From JAXHLG01 sp034522495 (lineage in GTDB: Bacteria > Patescibacteriota > Minisyncoccia > Moranbacterales > DUUL01), in the NCBI GenBank assembly GCA_034522495.1, contig JAXHLG010000002.1, positions 868,001 to 932,000 on the forward strand: a DNA stretch of 64,000 nt, written 5' to 3'. The number at the start of each line of letters is the position of its first letter. Within the stretch, counting starts at the first letter, position 1. The position numbers and the translations under genes are program-made. Under the pieces are notes generated by a model. It ran no database searches. It saw only the letters and a list, made by a program, of their open reading frames with translations, and had not been told where the DNA came from. Of this stretch, positions 43,057-51,573 are shown one piece after another.

Positions 43057-43566
43057 TTATTTATCCTTTTTTATGTTTTTTAAAAAGATTCCAATTTCTT
43101 TTTTTGATTTAAGAATATAAACATTCTTATTTTCCTTGGATGATTCTGTAATCTTAATGATATCTTTCCTGTTGTATCTTGGAAAGTTCCAAAGAACCCA
43201 TTTGACAAGCTCAAAAGTAATCCTTTCACGGCATTGATTTAGATTATCTGTCCTATTATTCTTCCATCTTCTCTTCAATATTCCCCAGAAACATTTCAAT
43301 CGTGAAAAATCAAGCCATATTATTGTATCAGCTTGATGCAAGCGCAAATCCATCGTGCTTCGATAATTGCCATCCATTATCCAAGAATCTTTTTTCATCA
43401 ACTCTTTAACTCTCGCCCGCCATTCTTCACTTTCTGTTCTCGTCCACTTTGGCTTCCAAAAATGTTGATCAAGGTGAATAACCTCAATTCCAAGAATTCC
43501 GTGTAAATTTCTAGCAAAAGTCGATTTCCCGGCTCCGCAAGAACCAATTATAATAATTTTTTTCAT
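43057..43566 (-). CDS. P-loop nucleotide kinase-like protein (FlaR/topology-modulation type)
   Basis: 169 residues. Walker A GSCGAGKSTFA at about 8-18, followed by HLDQHFWKPKW, WIMDGNYRSTMDLRL and TIIWLDFSRL, the block order of adenylate-kinase-like proteins annotated as topology-modulation (FlaR). The real reaction is not established; a small-molecule phosphorylation is more likely than DNA topology. Cytoplasmic, monocistronic. Confidence 0.88.
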   Translation of the reverse strand: MKKIIIIGSCGAGKSTFARNLHGILGIEVIHLDQHFWKPKWTRTESEEWRARVKELMKKDSWIMDGNYRSTMDLRLHQADTIIWLDFSRLKCFWGILKRRWKNNRTDNLNQCRERITFELVKWVLWNFPRYNRKDIIKITESSKENKNVYILKSKKEIGIFLKNIKKDK

Positions 43567-44028
43567 TCTTTATTTTTTTGCTTAATAATCATTATACAAA
43601 ATTAGTTTCAAAGATACAAAAACAATAAAAGTTAGCCCATAAAATTTCACACCTAAACAAGAAATCGCTTCGATTGAAACAGCCCGAAAAATAAAATTCT
43701 GAATCATTTTTCTACAAAAAAACAGGGCAATATGCCCCGTTTTCATAAGAACCACTCCGCGCGAGGCGGATTGATGTATATATAAATTCCCTATCAAAAC
43801 TTTTTGCGATTAGCCCGAAAGCCAAAGCGTGTTCGTACTCAAACACGGCTACAGATTCATCCAGTCATTCGAGAACGACAGGATTATTTGGCTCTGTTAA
43901 GCCCTTGACGTCATCCCGAGTGAATCGGGACTCGACCGTCGGACAATAGCCATATCTCCCGAGCACTGTTTGAAAAAACAATTGCTTTTGTGGGAAATAT
44001 CTTTCTGACTTTGTCAATTTCTCCCTAG
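43567..44028. other. Spacer downstream of the 16S gene
   Basis: No 23S rRNA, 5S rRNA or tRNA was found here, although rRNA operons normally continue in this direction. It holds the terminator at 43,714 and a few short palindromes (ATCCCGA/TCGGGA). Confidence 0.7.
43714..43742 (-). terminator. Terminator of the 16S transcript
   Basis: On the minus strand GGGGCATATTGCCC is followed by TGTTTTTTTG, a standard intrinsic terminator about 290 nt past the 16S 3' end. Confidence 0.75.
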
Positions 44029-44072
44029 AAAGGAGGTGATCCATCCACAGCTTCCGCTACGGATGCCTTGTT

Positions 44073-44906
44073 CATGTTATTCCACGTGTTTCCAGTGGCA
44101 TGGACTATATCTTCATCCTATTTATTGCCAAATAGGAGCTAACGTGTAGTCTCTACGGGGTCAAAGGAAGTTTATATTTCATTACCGGCAAGACATAAGA
44201 ACTGACAAGTTCTTTGAGTCTTGGGATTTCCTTGACTGGAATATACAATCGATAACCCTTGCCGTCCCAATTTAAATTGACTTGCAATCTAAAATTGTTT
44301 TTCAGGCATTCGATTAGGAGTTGGTTGTCTTCTCTACTAAAGTTGTGAGTACTTATTGTCACAGCTTTCTTAGAGGTGGACAGCCCTCCATCGTCCATAA
44401 TCCAAACGGCCAAACTGATGGGATGAACCATCAATTCTCCGATGTTTTTAGGGACGAGTTTTATTCCATTTGAATAAAATATTTTGTGAAACTCAGTTAT
44501 TTGGGGATGAGAAACAGTCCTAAACATAAAAGAATTATGCGCTTTTACAAGCCTTGGTTCCGAGAATATCCATTCATTAAATATACTCGCAATCCAATAA
44601 ACATATTCCTTTTGATTAATACACTGCTCAATTTGAAGTCTATGACTTCTTCCCGTAATAGTTTGGACAAGACAACCATCGCCTAAAATTTTACCAACTA
44701 AGACTTGTTTCTGTAGTTTAGTCAATTTTAAGCTCTCTTTGAATTCCCAAACCTCTCTTGAGTTTCCATTTCTTCCTCGACTTCCCACGGTATTACCTTA
44801 GCTTATTATGAATTCATAATAACATAAATAAGCCTTAGGCTCCACCGTTATAGTTAGATTTTTCAATAACCTCGCGGCTATAGGTCGCAACGATTAGGAT
44901 AATCCA
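44073..44906 (-). mobile_element. Group I intron in 16S rRNA (site after about U1498)
   Basis: 834 nt. The 5' exon ends GUCGU and the intron ends in G, the group I rule. An internal guide GCGAC about 17 nt into the intron pairs with GUCGU, leaving the U-G wobble at the splice site. The core near the 3' end has AGACUACACG and GAUAUAGUCC, the two strands of P7, with a P8 hairpin (CCTATTT/AAATAGG) between. It sits in the decoding-site region next to the 1492 primer target. Exons join perfectly after removal. Confidence 0.93.
44153..44788 (-). CDS. LAGLIDADG homing endonuclease inside the 16S intron
   Basis: 211 residues, GTG start. Two LAGLIDADG helices are visible: VLVGKILGDGCLV about residues 30-42 and LAVWIMDDGGLST about 131-143, about 100 residues apart, so one chain forms both halves of the active site. 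The closing part (YRLYIPVKEIPRLKELV) matches the family. It would cut intron-less 16S genes at the insertion site and so spread the intron. The reading frame ends just before the P7 core, keeping the ribozyme intact. Confidence 0.93.
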   Translation of the reverse strand: MGSRGRNGNSREVWEFKESLKLTKLQKQVLVGKILGDGCLVQTITGRSHRLQIEQCINQKEYVYWIASIFNEWIFSEPRLVKAHNSFMFRTVSHPQITEFHKIFYSNGIKLVPKNIGELMVHPISLAVWIMDDGGLSTSKKAVTISTHNFSREDNQLLIECLKNNFRLQVNLNWDGKGYRLYIPVKEIPRLKELVSSYVLPVMKYKLPLTP

Positions 44907-45228
44907 ACGACTTCATCCTGGTTACCGAACTTGCCGTGGTTCCCAGTGAACTGGGAGCTTCGGGCACTTCCGGCTTCCCTGATGTGACGGGCGGTGAGTA
45001 CAAGATCCGAGAACGTATTCACCCCGACATGGCTGATTCGGGATTACTAGCGATTCCGGCTTCATGAGGTCGGGTTGCAGACCTCAATCCGAACTGGGAC
45101 CGGCTTTTTGGGATTGGCTCCACCTTGCGGTCTCGCTACCCATTGTACCGGCCATTGTAGCATGTGTGTCGCCCAAGGTGTCTAGGGCCATGCTGATTTG
45201 ACGTCGTCCCCACCTTCCTCCCAGCACG

Positions 45229-45386
45229 CTGTTCGCAAGCGAACAGAAACCCTAAATCCTAAATCCAAAACTCTAAACAATTTTTAATGTTCAAATTCTC
45301 AAAACGTTTAAAACATTTAAATTTGGAATTTTGAACTTGTTTAGAATTTAGATATTAGTATTTCGAATTTCTGAGCTTACGCTCAG
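45229..45386 (-). other. 16S insertion in helix 39, bracketed by two hairpins
   Basis: Hairpins CTGTTCGCAAGCGAACAG (45,229-45,246) and CTGAGCTTACGCTCAG (45,371-45,386) enclose 124 AT-rich bases with words such as CCTAAATCCTAAATCC and TTTAGAATTTAGAT that can pair as one long imperfect helix. The 16S strands outside (AGCAC/GTGCT) pair. There is no ORF and no group I or II core. Confidence 0.9.
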
Positions 45387-45576
45387 TGTGCTGGGCGGTC
45401 CCGTGTGACACTTGTAACACACGGCAGGGGTTGCGCTCGTTACCCAACTTAATGGAACACTTCACAGCACGAGCTGACGACAACCATGCAACGCCTGTCC
45501 TGCACCCTCGTAGGCTTCCCTGGTTTCTCAGGGCGTGCAGCAGGATGTCTAACCTTGGTAAGGTTCCTCGCTTATT

Positions 45577-45612
<36 letters not shown>

Positions 45613-46089
45613 TCCCCGTCTATTCCTTTGAGTTTTAACCTTGCGGCCGTACTTCCCAGGCGGTGCGCTTATCGCGTTAGCTGCGACACTGAAAGGGTCG
45701 AAACTTCCAATGCCTAGCGCACAACGTTTAGGGCGTGGACTACGGGGGTATCTAATCCCCTTCGCTCCCCACGCTTTCGTGTCTCAGCGTCAGACAAGGC
45801 CCAGTTAACTGCCTTCGCCTTCGGTGTTCCCCATGATATCAACGCATTTCACTGCTACACCATGAGTTCCGTTAACCTCTGCCTGTCTCTAGATATGGTG
45901 TTTCAAACGCAGCCACCAAGTTGAGCTTGATGATTTGACGTCTGACTGCCATATCCGCCTACACACCCTTTACGCCCAATAAATCCGGATAACGCTCGAG
46001 GTCTGCGTATTACCGCTGCTGCTGGCACGCAGTTAGCAACCTCTTATTCTTGAAGTACCGTCAATCCGTGCCTCGCTAACACTCGGCAC

Positions 46090-46206
46090 GGAGAATTTTG
46101 AATTTTGAATTTTGAATTTTGAATCAATTAATAAATGAAAAAATTCTAATTTTAAAATTAAATCATTAAAAATTCATTCGAAATTCGAAATTCGAAATTC
46201 GAAATC
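46090..46206 (-). other. 16S insertion in V3 (helix 17) made of heptamer arrays
   Basis: About 117 bases at the tip of the CGGCACGG / CCGTGCTG helix. The left half is (GAATTTT)4, the right half (CGAAATT)4; as RNA they can pair with one mismatch per heptamer. No bracketing hairpins and no ORF. Confidence 0.9.
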
Positions 46207-46318
46207 CCCGTGCTGAACATTAGTGAAGCACGGTTTCTTCCTTCAAAAAAGCGGTTTACAACCCGAAGGCCGTCATCCCGCACGCGGCGTCGCTCGGTCA
46301 CACTTTCGTGCATTGCCG

Positions 46319-46349
<31 letters not shown>

Positions 46350-46482
46350 TTGGCCAGTGTCTCAGTGCCAATGTTGGGGATCGCGCTCTCACGCCCCCTA
46401 CCCGTCATAGCCTTGGTGAGCCTTTACCTCACCAACAAGCTGATAGGACGCAGGCCGCTCCTTGAGCGCTGCACACAGCACA

Positions 46483-46599
46483 CAAATTCTAAACTCTAAT
46501 CTCTAAACTCTAAACAAATTCAAATTTATAATGTTTCTATTTTTTGTCATTTGAATTTTGATGATTGTTTAGGGTTTAGGATTTTGAATTTAGGATTTC
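46483..46599 (-). other. 16S insertion in V2 (helix 10 region)
   Basis: About 117 bases between GCACACAGCAC and GTGCTATGTAC. Arms contain CTCTAAACTCTAAAC and GTTTAGGGTTTAGG words that are mutually complementary. No ORF. Confidence 0.85.
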
Positions 46600-46712
46600 A
46601 GTGCTATGTACAGCTTTACTTCGAAAAGACTATTGCGAATTATCCCACCTTTCGATGGGTTATGCGCAACTCGAGGGTACGTTCCTACGTGTTACTAACC
46701 CGTTTGCCATGC

Positions 46713-46885
46713 CTGCTGCTTTGCAGCAGCAATCACCAAATTACAAGCAACAATTAACAAACAAATTACAAATTCAAATTAACAAATTACAAACTTTTCT
46801 ATTGTTTGTTCATTTGAAAATTGGATATTGGATATTGTTTGGGCTTTGTATATTGTGTTTTGGGATTTCTGTTGCGAAGCAACAG
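46713..46885 (-). other. 16S insertion in V1 (helix 6), bracketed by two hairpins
   Basis: Hairpins CTGCTGCTTTGCAGCAG (46,713-46,729) and CTGTTGCGAAGCAACAG (46,869-46,885) enclose 139 AT-rich bases of AACAAATTACAAATT-type words, which form an imperfect long stem. As in the helix 39 insert, both hairpins begin CTG and end CAG. Confidence 0.9.
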
Positions 46886-46908
46886 GCATACGACTTGCAT
46901 GCCTTATC

Positions 46909-46948
<40 letters not shown>

Positions 46949-46955
46949 GAAAAGA

Positions 46956-47370
46956 AATTTTATTAGTTGAGCAAACAACTAATAAAGTATATCGAAGAAT
47001 TTTGATTCTTTTAGTTTGGCTCTATTAACTGGAATTATAATTACATATTCGAAATAAAAATTTCAAATTATAAATTATAAATTTCCAGATGGACTAACCG
47101 CAAAAAATTGTGATAGGTTTATTTATCTATTCTGTTTTCAATGTCCTTTGTTTTCGAGGGATTCCCGCGTTCGATCCGCGTCTTGTTATAATCCGCGCAA
47201 ATTCCGCGTGTTTGAAGTTTGCCTCCAAACAAACCAACAAAAACAACCCATCTCAACTTCATAGCTGAAATCGATTGTCTTTGGAAAATATGCTGTTTTT
47301 TAGCTATTTTCTGACCTTGGTTTAAATTTAATTATTAAAGAAAAGTGCTGTTTCGAAGCTTGCTTTAGTA
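46956..47370 (-). other. 16S leader region
   Basis: About 415 nt between promoter and 16S 5' end. It has a CCGCGT-rich patch (47,170-47,215) with several short complementary stretches that may form processing stems, and no gene. Confidence 0.55.
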
Positions 47371-47399
47371 AAGTTAGCAAAGAAAGCGGAGGATGTCAA
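47371..47399 (-). promoter_or_regulatory. Probable rRNA promoter
   Basis: Perfect TTGACA, 17-nt spacer, TAACTT on the minus strand, about 415 nt before the 16S 5' end. The only strong promoter match in the leader. Confidence 0.7.
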
Positions 47400-47501
47400 G
47401 AGAAATTAAAATTTTGAAAAATTTTAATTGGAAATTAGTGTATTAGTGTATTGGTAAATTGGAAAAGTTGCTTCATTGTTAAGTTTTGTTATCAAAATTC
47501 C

Positions 47502-47582
47502 CCAAGGTTCAACCTTCGGAGGTCCGAAGGTTGAACCTTGGGTTTGGGTTTTTCTTGTTACGTAACATGCTACGTAACAAGG
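47502..47582. repeat. Two large palindromes
   Basis: CCAAGGTTCAACCTTCGGA / TCCGAAGGTTGAACCTTGG (47,502-47,541; a second copy lies at 23,158-23,192) and CTTGTTACGTAAC / TACGTAACAAG (47,555-47,582). Confidence 0.85.
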
Positions 47583-47618
47583 CTTAATGTTATGGCAAAA
47601 AATCAAACAAATAAAAAG

Positions 47619-47651
47619 GAGCCGGTTCGCGAAAATTCGCAAATCGGCTCC
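47619..47651 (-). terminator. Terminator of the lipoprotein pair
   Basis: GGAGCCG / CGGCTCC stem, on the minus strand followed by TTTTTATTTG. Confidence 0.8.
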
Positions 47652-47670
47652 GGTCAACTCTTTTGAGTTG

Positions 47671-48108
47671 TTAATTAGTAGGGTGCCACTCATTGTGCGC
47701 TGGCACCCAACCATCGGATCCCCAATGTCCTGGTACCTGCACCCACCTTCCTCTTGGTGGTTCGGTTGCGGGCTGAGATGGTGTTCCATAGTTTCCATAC
47801 GAAGAACCACTTGGATGTGATTGATAGCTTTGACCTTGACCTTTAAGCTTTTGTTGAAAATAAGAATCTCTTTGCATCTGTCTTTGTTGATCAAACATAT
47901 TGCCAATAATAGAACCTACGCCAGCCCCAATGCCAGCTCCCCAAAGAGTACTCTCAGTGTCTTCTCCAATAATTTGACCTGTAATAGCCCCCAGAGCGCC
48001 TCCAGCTGCAGCGCCTTTTTGCATATTATAGTAACCAGGGTTAGCACACCCTATCACTAATAAAGGGAGACAAAGCAAACTAAAAAAGGTTATAACTCTT
48101 GTAATCAT
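47671..48108 (-). CDS. Glycine-zipper lipoprotein
   Basis: 145 residues from ATG at 48,108 (GGAGGG 7 nt upstream). Signal peptide ends in the lipobox LVIGC, so Cys at about 22 would be lipidated. Residues 30-70 hold a glycine zipper (GAAAGGALGAITGQIIG and GAGIGAGVGSIIGNM), as in the Rickettsia 17-kDa antigen and YMGG proteins, which insert in the outer membrane of Gram-negatives. The C-terminus (GRWVQVPGHWGSDGWVPAH) has paired W/H repeats. Unexpected in CPR, which lack an outer membrane; gene transfer is possible. Confidence 0.82.
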   Translation of the reverse strand: MITRVITFFSLLCLPLLVIGCANPGYYNMQKGAAAGGALGAITGQIIGEDTESTLWGAGIGAGVGSIIGNMFDQQRQMQRDSYFQQKLKGQGQSYQSHPSGSSYGNYGTPSQPATEPPRGRWVQVPGHWGSDGWVPAHNEWHPTN

Positions 48109-48131
48109 TTCATAGCCCTCCAATTAATAGA

Positions 48132-48335
48132 TTAGTCAAAGTTCTCAAGCCGCCATTTTATTTCCTGTACATTATCAACTGCATATTCTATTTCCCTCAA
48201 TAAGTCATTCATTCTATCAACTTGATAATTTGGACTTTGATAGTAACTCCTGTTATTATTATAGCGAGGTGGACAACAAGACGAAAGCAAGAAAGCAAAA
48301 AAGTATATTACCAAGAAAAAAACCATTTTTCTCAT
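48132..48335 (-). CDS. Small lipoprotein
   Basis: 67 residues. AGGAGG lies 7 nt upstream of the ATG. Signal MVFFLVIYFFAFLLSSCCPP with lipobox LSSC; the mature part is about 45 residues, Asn/Tyr-rich then helical (MNDLLREIEYAVDNVQEIKW). Its stop is 24 nt from the next start, so both lipoproteins are one unit. Confidence 0.8.
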   Translation of the reverse strand: MRKMVFFLVIYFFAFLLSSCCPPRYNNNRSYYQSPNYQVDRMNDLLREIEYAVDNVQEIKWRLENFD

Positions 48336-48382
48336 ATCCCTACCTCCTAAGTGAGAGTTTTTTGATATAAAGAACAGTTTTT

Positions 48383-48584
48383 GAAACCACTGAAGAATGT
48401 CATTCTGACCTTGTTTACCCGGCTTTGACGGGCTGTGTCCGCCTCTGACGGGATTCAGAATCCAATGATCACCAAAATAGGCTTAGCAAAGAGATTCTGA
48501 TTTTTGCCGCTTAAGCGGCACCCCGCTATAGCGGTGGCATTCAGAATGACAAAAATATCAAAATAATCAATTCTTCAGTGGTTT
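48383..48584. repeat. Family A element, copy 8
   Basis: Forward orientation with the nested GC module in degenerate form (TTGCCGCTTAAGCGGCACCC). Lies between divergent genes. Confidence 0.85.
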
Positions 48585-48631
48585 CATTTTTAAACACTTG
48601 ATTATACACTTAAATACAAAATTTGTCAATA

Positions 48632-48659
48632 TTGAATTTCTTTTTTGATATGTTATGAT
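48632..48659 (+). promoter_or_regulatory. Promoter for the DHH-like gene
   Basis: TTGAAT, 16-nt spacer, TATGAT, about 110 nt before the start codon. Confidence 0.55.
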
Positions 48660-48767
48660 GATAAACCTTCAGAGAAAATTATACAGCCTTTGGATACAAC
48701 TTAAAGAAATCAAAATACTTAATACAAAAATAATTATTAACACTAATTCGGAGGGCCACGAAAAGCT

Positions 48768-49880
48768 ATGCTAAACTCAACGGAAGAATTCACCAAAACT
48801 ATAGAAAAATCGGAAAATATCTTGATTATTATTCCACCTTCCAATTCTTTCGATTCTATCTCTTCTTCTTTCGCGCTTTATTTCCTGTTGGAAAAGATGA
48901 ACAAAAGCGTGAGAATCTACCATTCTCAAGGCCTCCCAGACAGACTGTCTTTTCTTCTTCAACCAAGCAATTTGACCGATTCCCTTTCCGGATCGCGGGA
49001 TTTCAAGCTGATTTTTGAAACCAAGAAAAACAAAATAGTTAATGTCAAAACAGAGGAGAAAGATGACCAGTACATCATTCACGTCACTCCGGAAAAGGGG
49101 TCTATCGACCCCAAGGATTTTTCTTTTGTGCCGGCGGAGTTCAAATTCGATATGCTGATAATTTCCGAAAGTCCGAGCTTGGACAGCCTCGGCAACACCT
49201 ACTACAATAATACGGATTTGTTCTTCGAGGTTCCCAAAATCAATATAGACTACCACGCCGGCAACGACAATTACGGCCAAATTAACTTGGTAGAAAACAC
49301 CGCTTCCTCCATTTCCGAGATTTTGGCCGAGCTGATATTGGACAACTACGAAAAGCAAGTGGACCGCAATATTGCCCAATCCCTGCTTACCGGAATTATA
49401 TCGGCCACCGACAGCTTCCAAAGCCCTATCACTTCACCCAGGGCGATGGCCATCGCTGCCAGGCTGATGAAGCATGAAGCCGACCAGCCCACCATCGTCC
49501 GCCATCTCTACCGAACCAAATCCCTGTCCTTTCTCAAACTTTGGGGCCGCGTGATGGCCAGACTGCATTGGGATGAAGGAAAAAAGATTATGTGGTCTTT
49601 GGTCTCCGGCGAAGACTTCGCCCAAAGCCACTCAGACGAAAAAGACATTCCCTACGTAGTGGAAGAAATCAGTAAGAACTTTCCCCAGGCTGTTTTTTGC
49701 GCAGTGATTTACACGAGTTCGAAAAATGAAACTATCGGCCGCATAAAAATAAACGATGAAAAGGAGGCCAAGAAATTGTCTAAGGCTTACAACCTAAGCC
49801 CCTCCAATTCCGTCCTGGAAATAAAATTTGAAGGAATGAATCTGGTAGAATCGGAGAAAGACCTACTAAACAAATTATAA
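48768..49880 (+). CDS. DHH-superfamily protein with degenerate metal site
   Basis: 370 residues. The fold follows DHH phosphoesterases (RecJ/NrnA): LIIIPPSNSFDSISSSFALYF at the N-terminus (normally with DxD), SPSLDSLG in the middle, and KINIDYHAGNDNYGQINLV about 165-183 where DHH is expected but reads DYHAG. NTASSISEILAELI and the C-terminal DHHA1-like half complete the layout. With most metal ligands missing it is probably not a nuclease; a nucleotide-binding or structural role is likelier. GGAGGGCC-type SD 14 nt upstream. Confidence 0.78.
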   Translation: MLNSTEEFTKTIEKSENILIIIPPSNSFDSISSSFALYFLLEKMNKSVRIYHSQGLPDRLSFLLQPSNLTDSLSGSRDFKLIFETKKNKIVNVKTEEKDDQYIIHVTPEKGSIDPKDFSFVPAEFKFDMLIISESPSLDSLGNTYYNNTDLFFEVPKINIDYHAGNDNYGQINLVENTASSISEILAELILDNYEKQVDRNIAQSLLTGIISATDSFQSPITSPRAMAIAARLMKHEADQPTIVRHLYRTKSLSFLKLWGRVMARLHWDEGKKIMWSLVSGEDFAQSHSDEKDIPYVVEEISKNFPQAVFCAVIYTSSKNETIGRIKINDEKEAKKLSKAYNLSPSNSVLEIKFEGMNLVESEKDLLNKL

Positions 49881-50060
49881 GCAATCTTATTTTATCAAGC
49901 CTTTGGATGATATATTAAAATTATTTGGACAAAACTTTTTAAATTCCTAATTTCCAATAACTAATTACCAATAAAATGCCTAATTAGAAATTCAGAAATT
50001 AGAAATTTTGTTAGTCATTGGATATTGGATATTAGATATTTAACTCACTATTGCTAATGG
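49881..50060. repeat. Word-like repeat spacer
   Basis: TAATTTCCAATAACTAATTACC and GGATATTGGATATTAGATATT (shortened here) runs that pair with each other; no gene. Same word style as the 16S inserts. Confidence 0.5.
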
Positions 50061-50540
50061 CTACAGCGCCTTCAATAAATCCACTTTCTCCCCCTTTTCA
50101 ATGCCCGCACTCTCCACTGTTCCCTTCCTCAACTCCAAAACTTTATCATATTCAACTTCACCAGAAATTTGGCCTTCGTAGTCTTTTGAAACGCCTTCTT
50201 GAATATCAGCCACTTCGCTGCCATCAATAAAAACAAAGTCCAAATCGAAAAGCATGCCTCTCATAACATAGGGGTGTTTTGCTTTGCTTTGATGGATAAA
50301 AAGCTTGCCTTGATCAAATTTGATTTCGTCCAACCCGCTCAGTCCTTTGTATCTTTCCTCGCCGGTTCGAGCAATCTCAACAGCCATCGGGAAGCTATCG
50401 CCGATAACTATTTCCGCCTCGGGTTTCAAGCCGGCGCTGCGGTGAAGAATTAAAAAACAAAAGGCGCTCACCACAAAAAACAAAACAACCGCTGCCGCCA
50501 AACCCATCTTGAAATCAATTCTTTTTCTCTCTTTTTTCAT
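50061..50540 (-). CDS. DUF192 protein with membrane anchor
   Basis: 159 residues. Anchor helix about 12-32, then the DUF192 domain: VEIARTGEERYKGLSG about 55-70, GKLFIHQSKAKHPYVMRGM, and DLDFVFIDGSEVADI. The family forms a small beta-sandwich of unknown function, commonly secreted. Its start overlaps the MraY-like gene by 26 nt, so the two are translated together. Confidence 0.88.
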   Translation of the reverse strand: MKKERKRIDFKMGLAAAVVLFFVVSAFCFLILHRSAGLKPEAEIVIGDSFPMAVEIARTGEERYKGLSGLDEIKFDQGKLFIHQSKAKHPYVMRGMLFDLDFVFIDGSEVADIQEGVSKDYEGQISGEVEYDKVLELRKGTVESAGIEKGEKVDLLKAL

Positions 50541-51546
50541 TTATTCTTGTTAGGGAGAAGATAACTATCATAATCATTGCCAATTCCGCCGCCAGCAATA
50601 TCAGCTTGTGAAGCTGGCTGGCCACGAAAAGGCTGGCCAGCAAAGCCGCCCCCAGAAAACAAAAATAGCCAAACAAAACCTGTTTCTCGCTCCAGCCGGC
50701 GTTTAAAAGCTTGTAATGCAAGTGGGTCTTTTTTTCCTCTTTTTCAAAAATAGACTTCCCTCTTTTGATTCTCTCCACGGTTACCCACAAGAAATCGGCC
50801 ACCGGCAAAATCAAAATAACCATGGTGGTAGCTATTTTTGTTCCCGCAATGATTGCCAAGGCCGCCAGAAGCATGCCGACAAAATAACTGCCGCTTGTCC
50901 CAGCGATGATTTTGGCCGGCGGGAAATTGAAGATAAAAAAGCCCAGGATAGATCCAATGGCAATGAGCGAGATGATGCTCAAGGCCGGCTGATTCACTTC
51001 CGGCCTGAGGCTTACAAAAAAAATAGCCGCCAAGGCCAGCGCCGCCACCGCGGAAAGCAATCCGTCCGTTCCGTCCAGCCAATTGACTGCGTTAATTATG
51101 CTGGCAAGCCAAATCAAAATAAAAAATCCGCTCACCAAAGAAAAGGCAGCACCCAAAAATTCCACCTGCAAATAGTCCATGCGGAAAAACTCCTCTCCGG
51201 CAAAGGAGACCGCGTTTACCTCAAACCCGAACCAGACAAGCGCCAAGGCCAGAAGAGCCTGGAAAGGAAGTTGAACTTTCCAGGAGAATTCAAATTTATC
51301 ATCCAGCAGTCCAAAAGCGGCAATCGCTCCGGCAGAAATCAAAATGGCCGATATCTTTTGAGTTATGACTATTTCGGAATTCAGCAGAACGCCGACGACA
51401 AAAGAAGCAATAATAGCCAAGCCCCCTAGCCGCCAATAAAACGCATTTTTTCTTCCTTTAGCTCTGGACAGCTTAGACAAGCCCCAGCTCAGAAAAGAGG
51501 AAATAAGAAAAGCTATTAGAAAATAAATTAGCCAAGAGATTGTCAT
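50515..51546 (-). CDS. MraY/WecA-like phosphoglycosyl transferase
   Basis: 343 residues, about ten spans. The catalytic NAVNWLDGTDGLLS motif (NxxNxxDGxDGL) lies about 152-165, and HLHYKLL near 280 matches the third conserved loop. These enzymes move phospho-sugars from UDP precursors to polyprenyl phosphate at the membrane. The second catalytic motif, normally xMGDxGS, reads AGTSGSYFVG, so one conserved Asp is replaced by Thr or Ser, as in a subset of CPR relatives. Acceptor sugar unknown. Confidence 0.85.
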   Translation of the reverse strand: MTISWLIYFLIAFLISSFLSWGLSKLSRAKGRKNAFYWRLGGLAIIASFVVGVLLNSEIVITQKISAILISAGAIAAFGLLDDKFEFSWKVQLPFQALLALALVWFGFEVNAVSFAGEEFFRMDYLQVEFLGAAFSLVSGFFILIWLASIINAVNWLDGTDGLLSAVAALALAAIFFVSLRPEVNQPALSIISLIAIGSILGFFIFNFPPAKIIAGTSGSYFVGMLLAALAIIAGTKIATTMVILILPVADFLWVTVERIKRGKSIFEKEEKKTHLHYKLLNAGWSEKQVLFGYFCFLGAALLASLFVASQLHKLILLAAELAMIMIVIFSLTRINEKREKKN

Positions 51547-51573
51547 ATTAACATATTATCATGTTGACATATT

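Noticed and set aside
43582..43797. 71-codon minus-strand frame downstream of the 16S gene
   Set aside because: It reads through the 16S terminator hairpin and resembles no protein.
47424..47906. 160-codon minus-strand frame overlapping the lipoprotein gene
   Set aside because: It crosses large palindromes and the terminator, and conflicts with a gene with signal peptide, lipobox and SD.
49236..49300. Active DHH nuclease call for the 48,768 gene
   Set aside because: The expected DHH triad reads DYHAG and the N-terminal Asp pair is missing.
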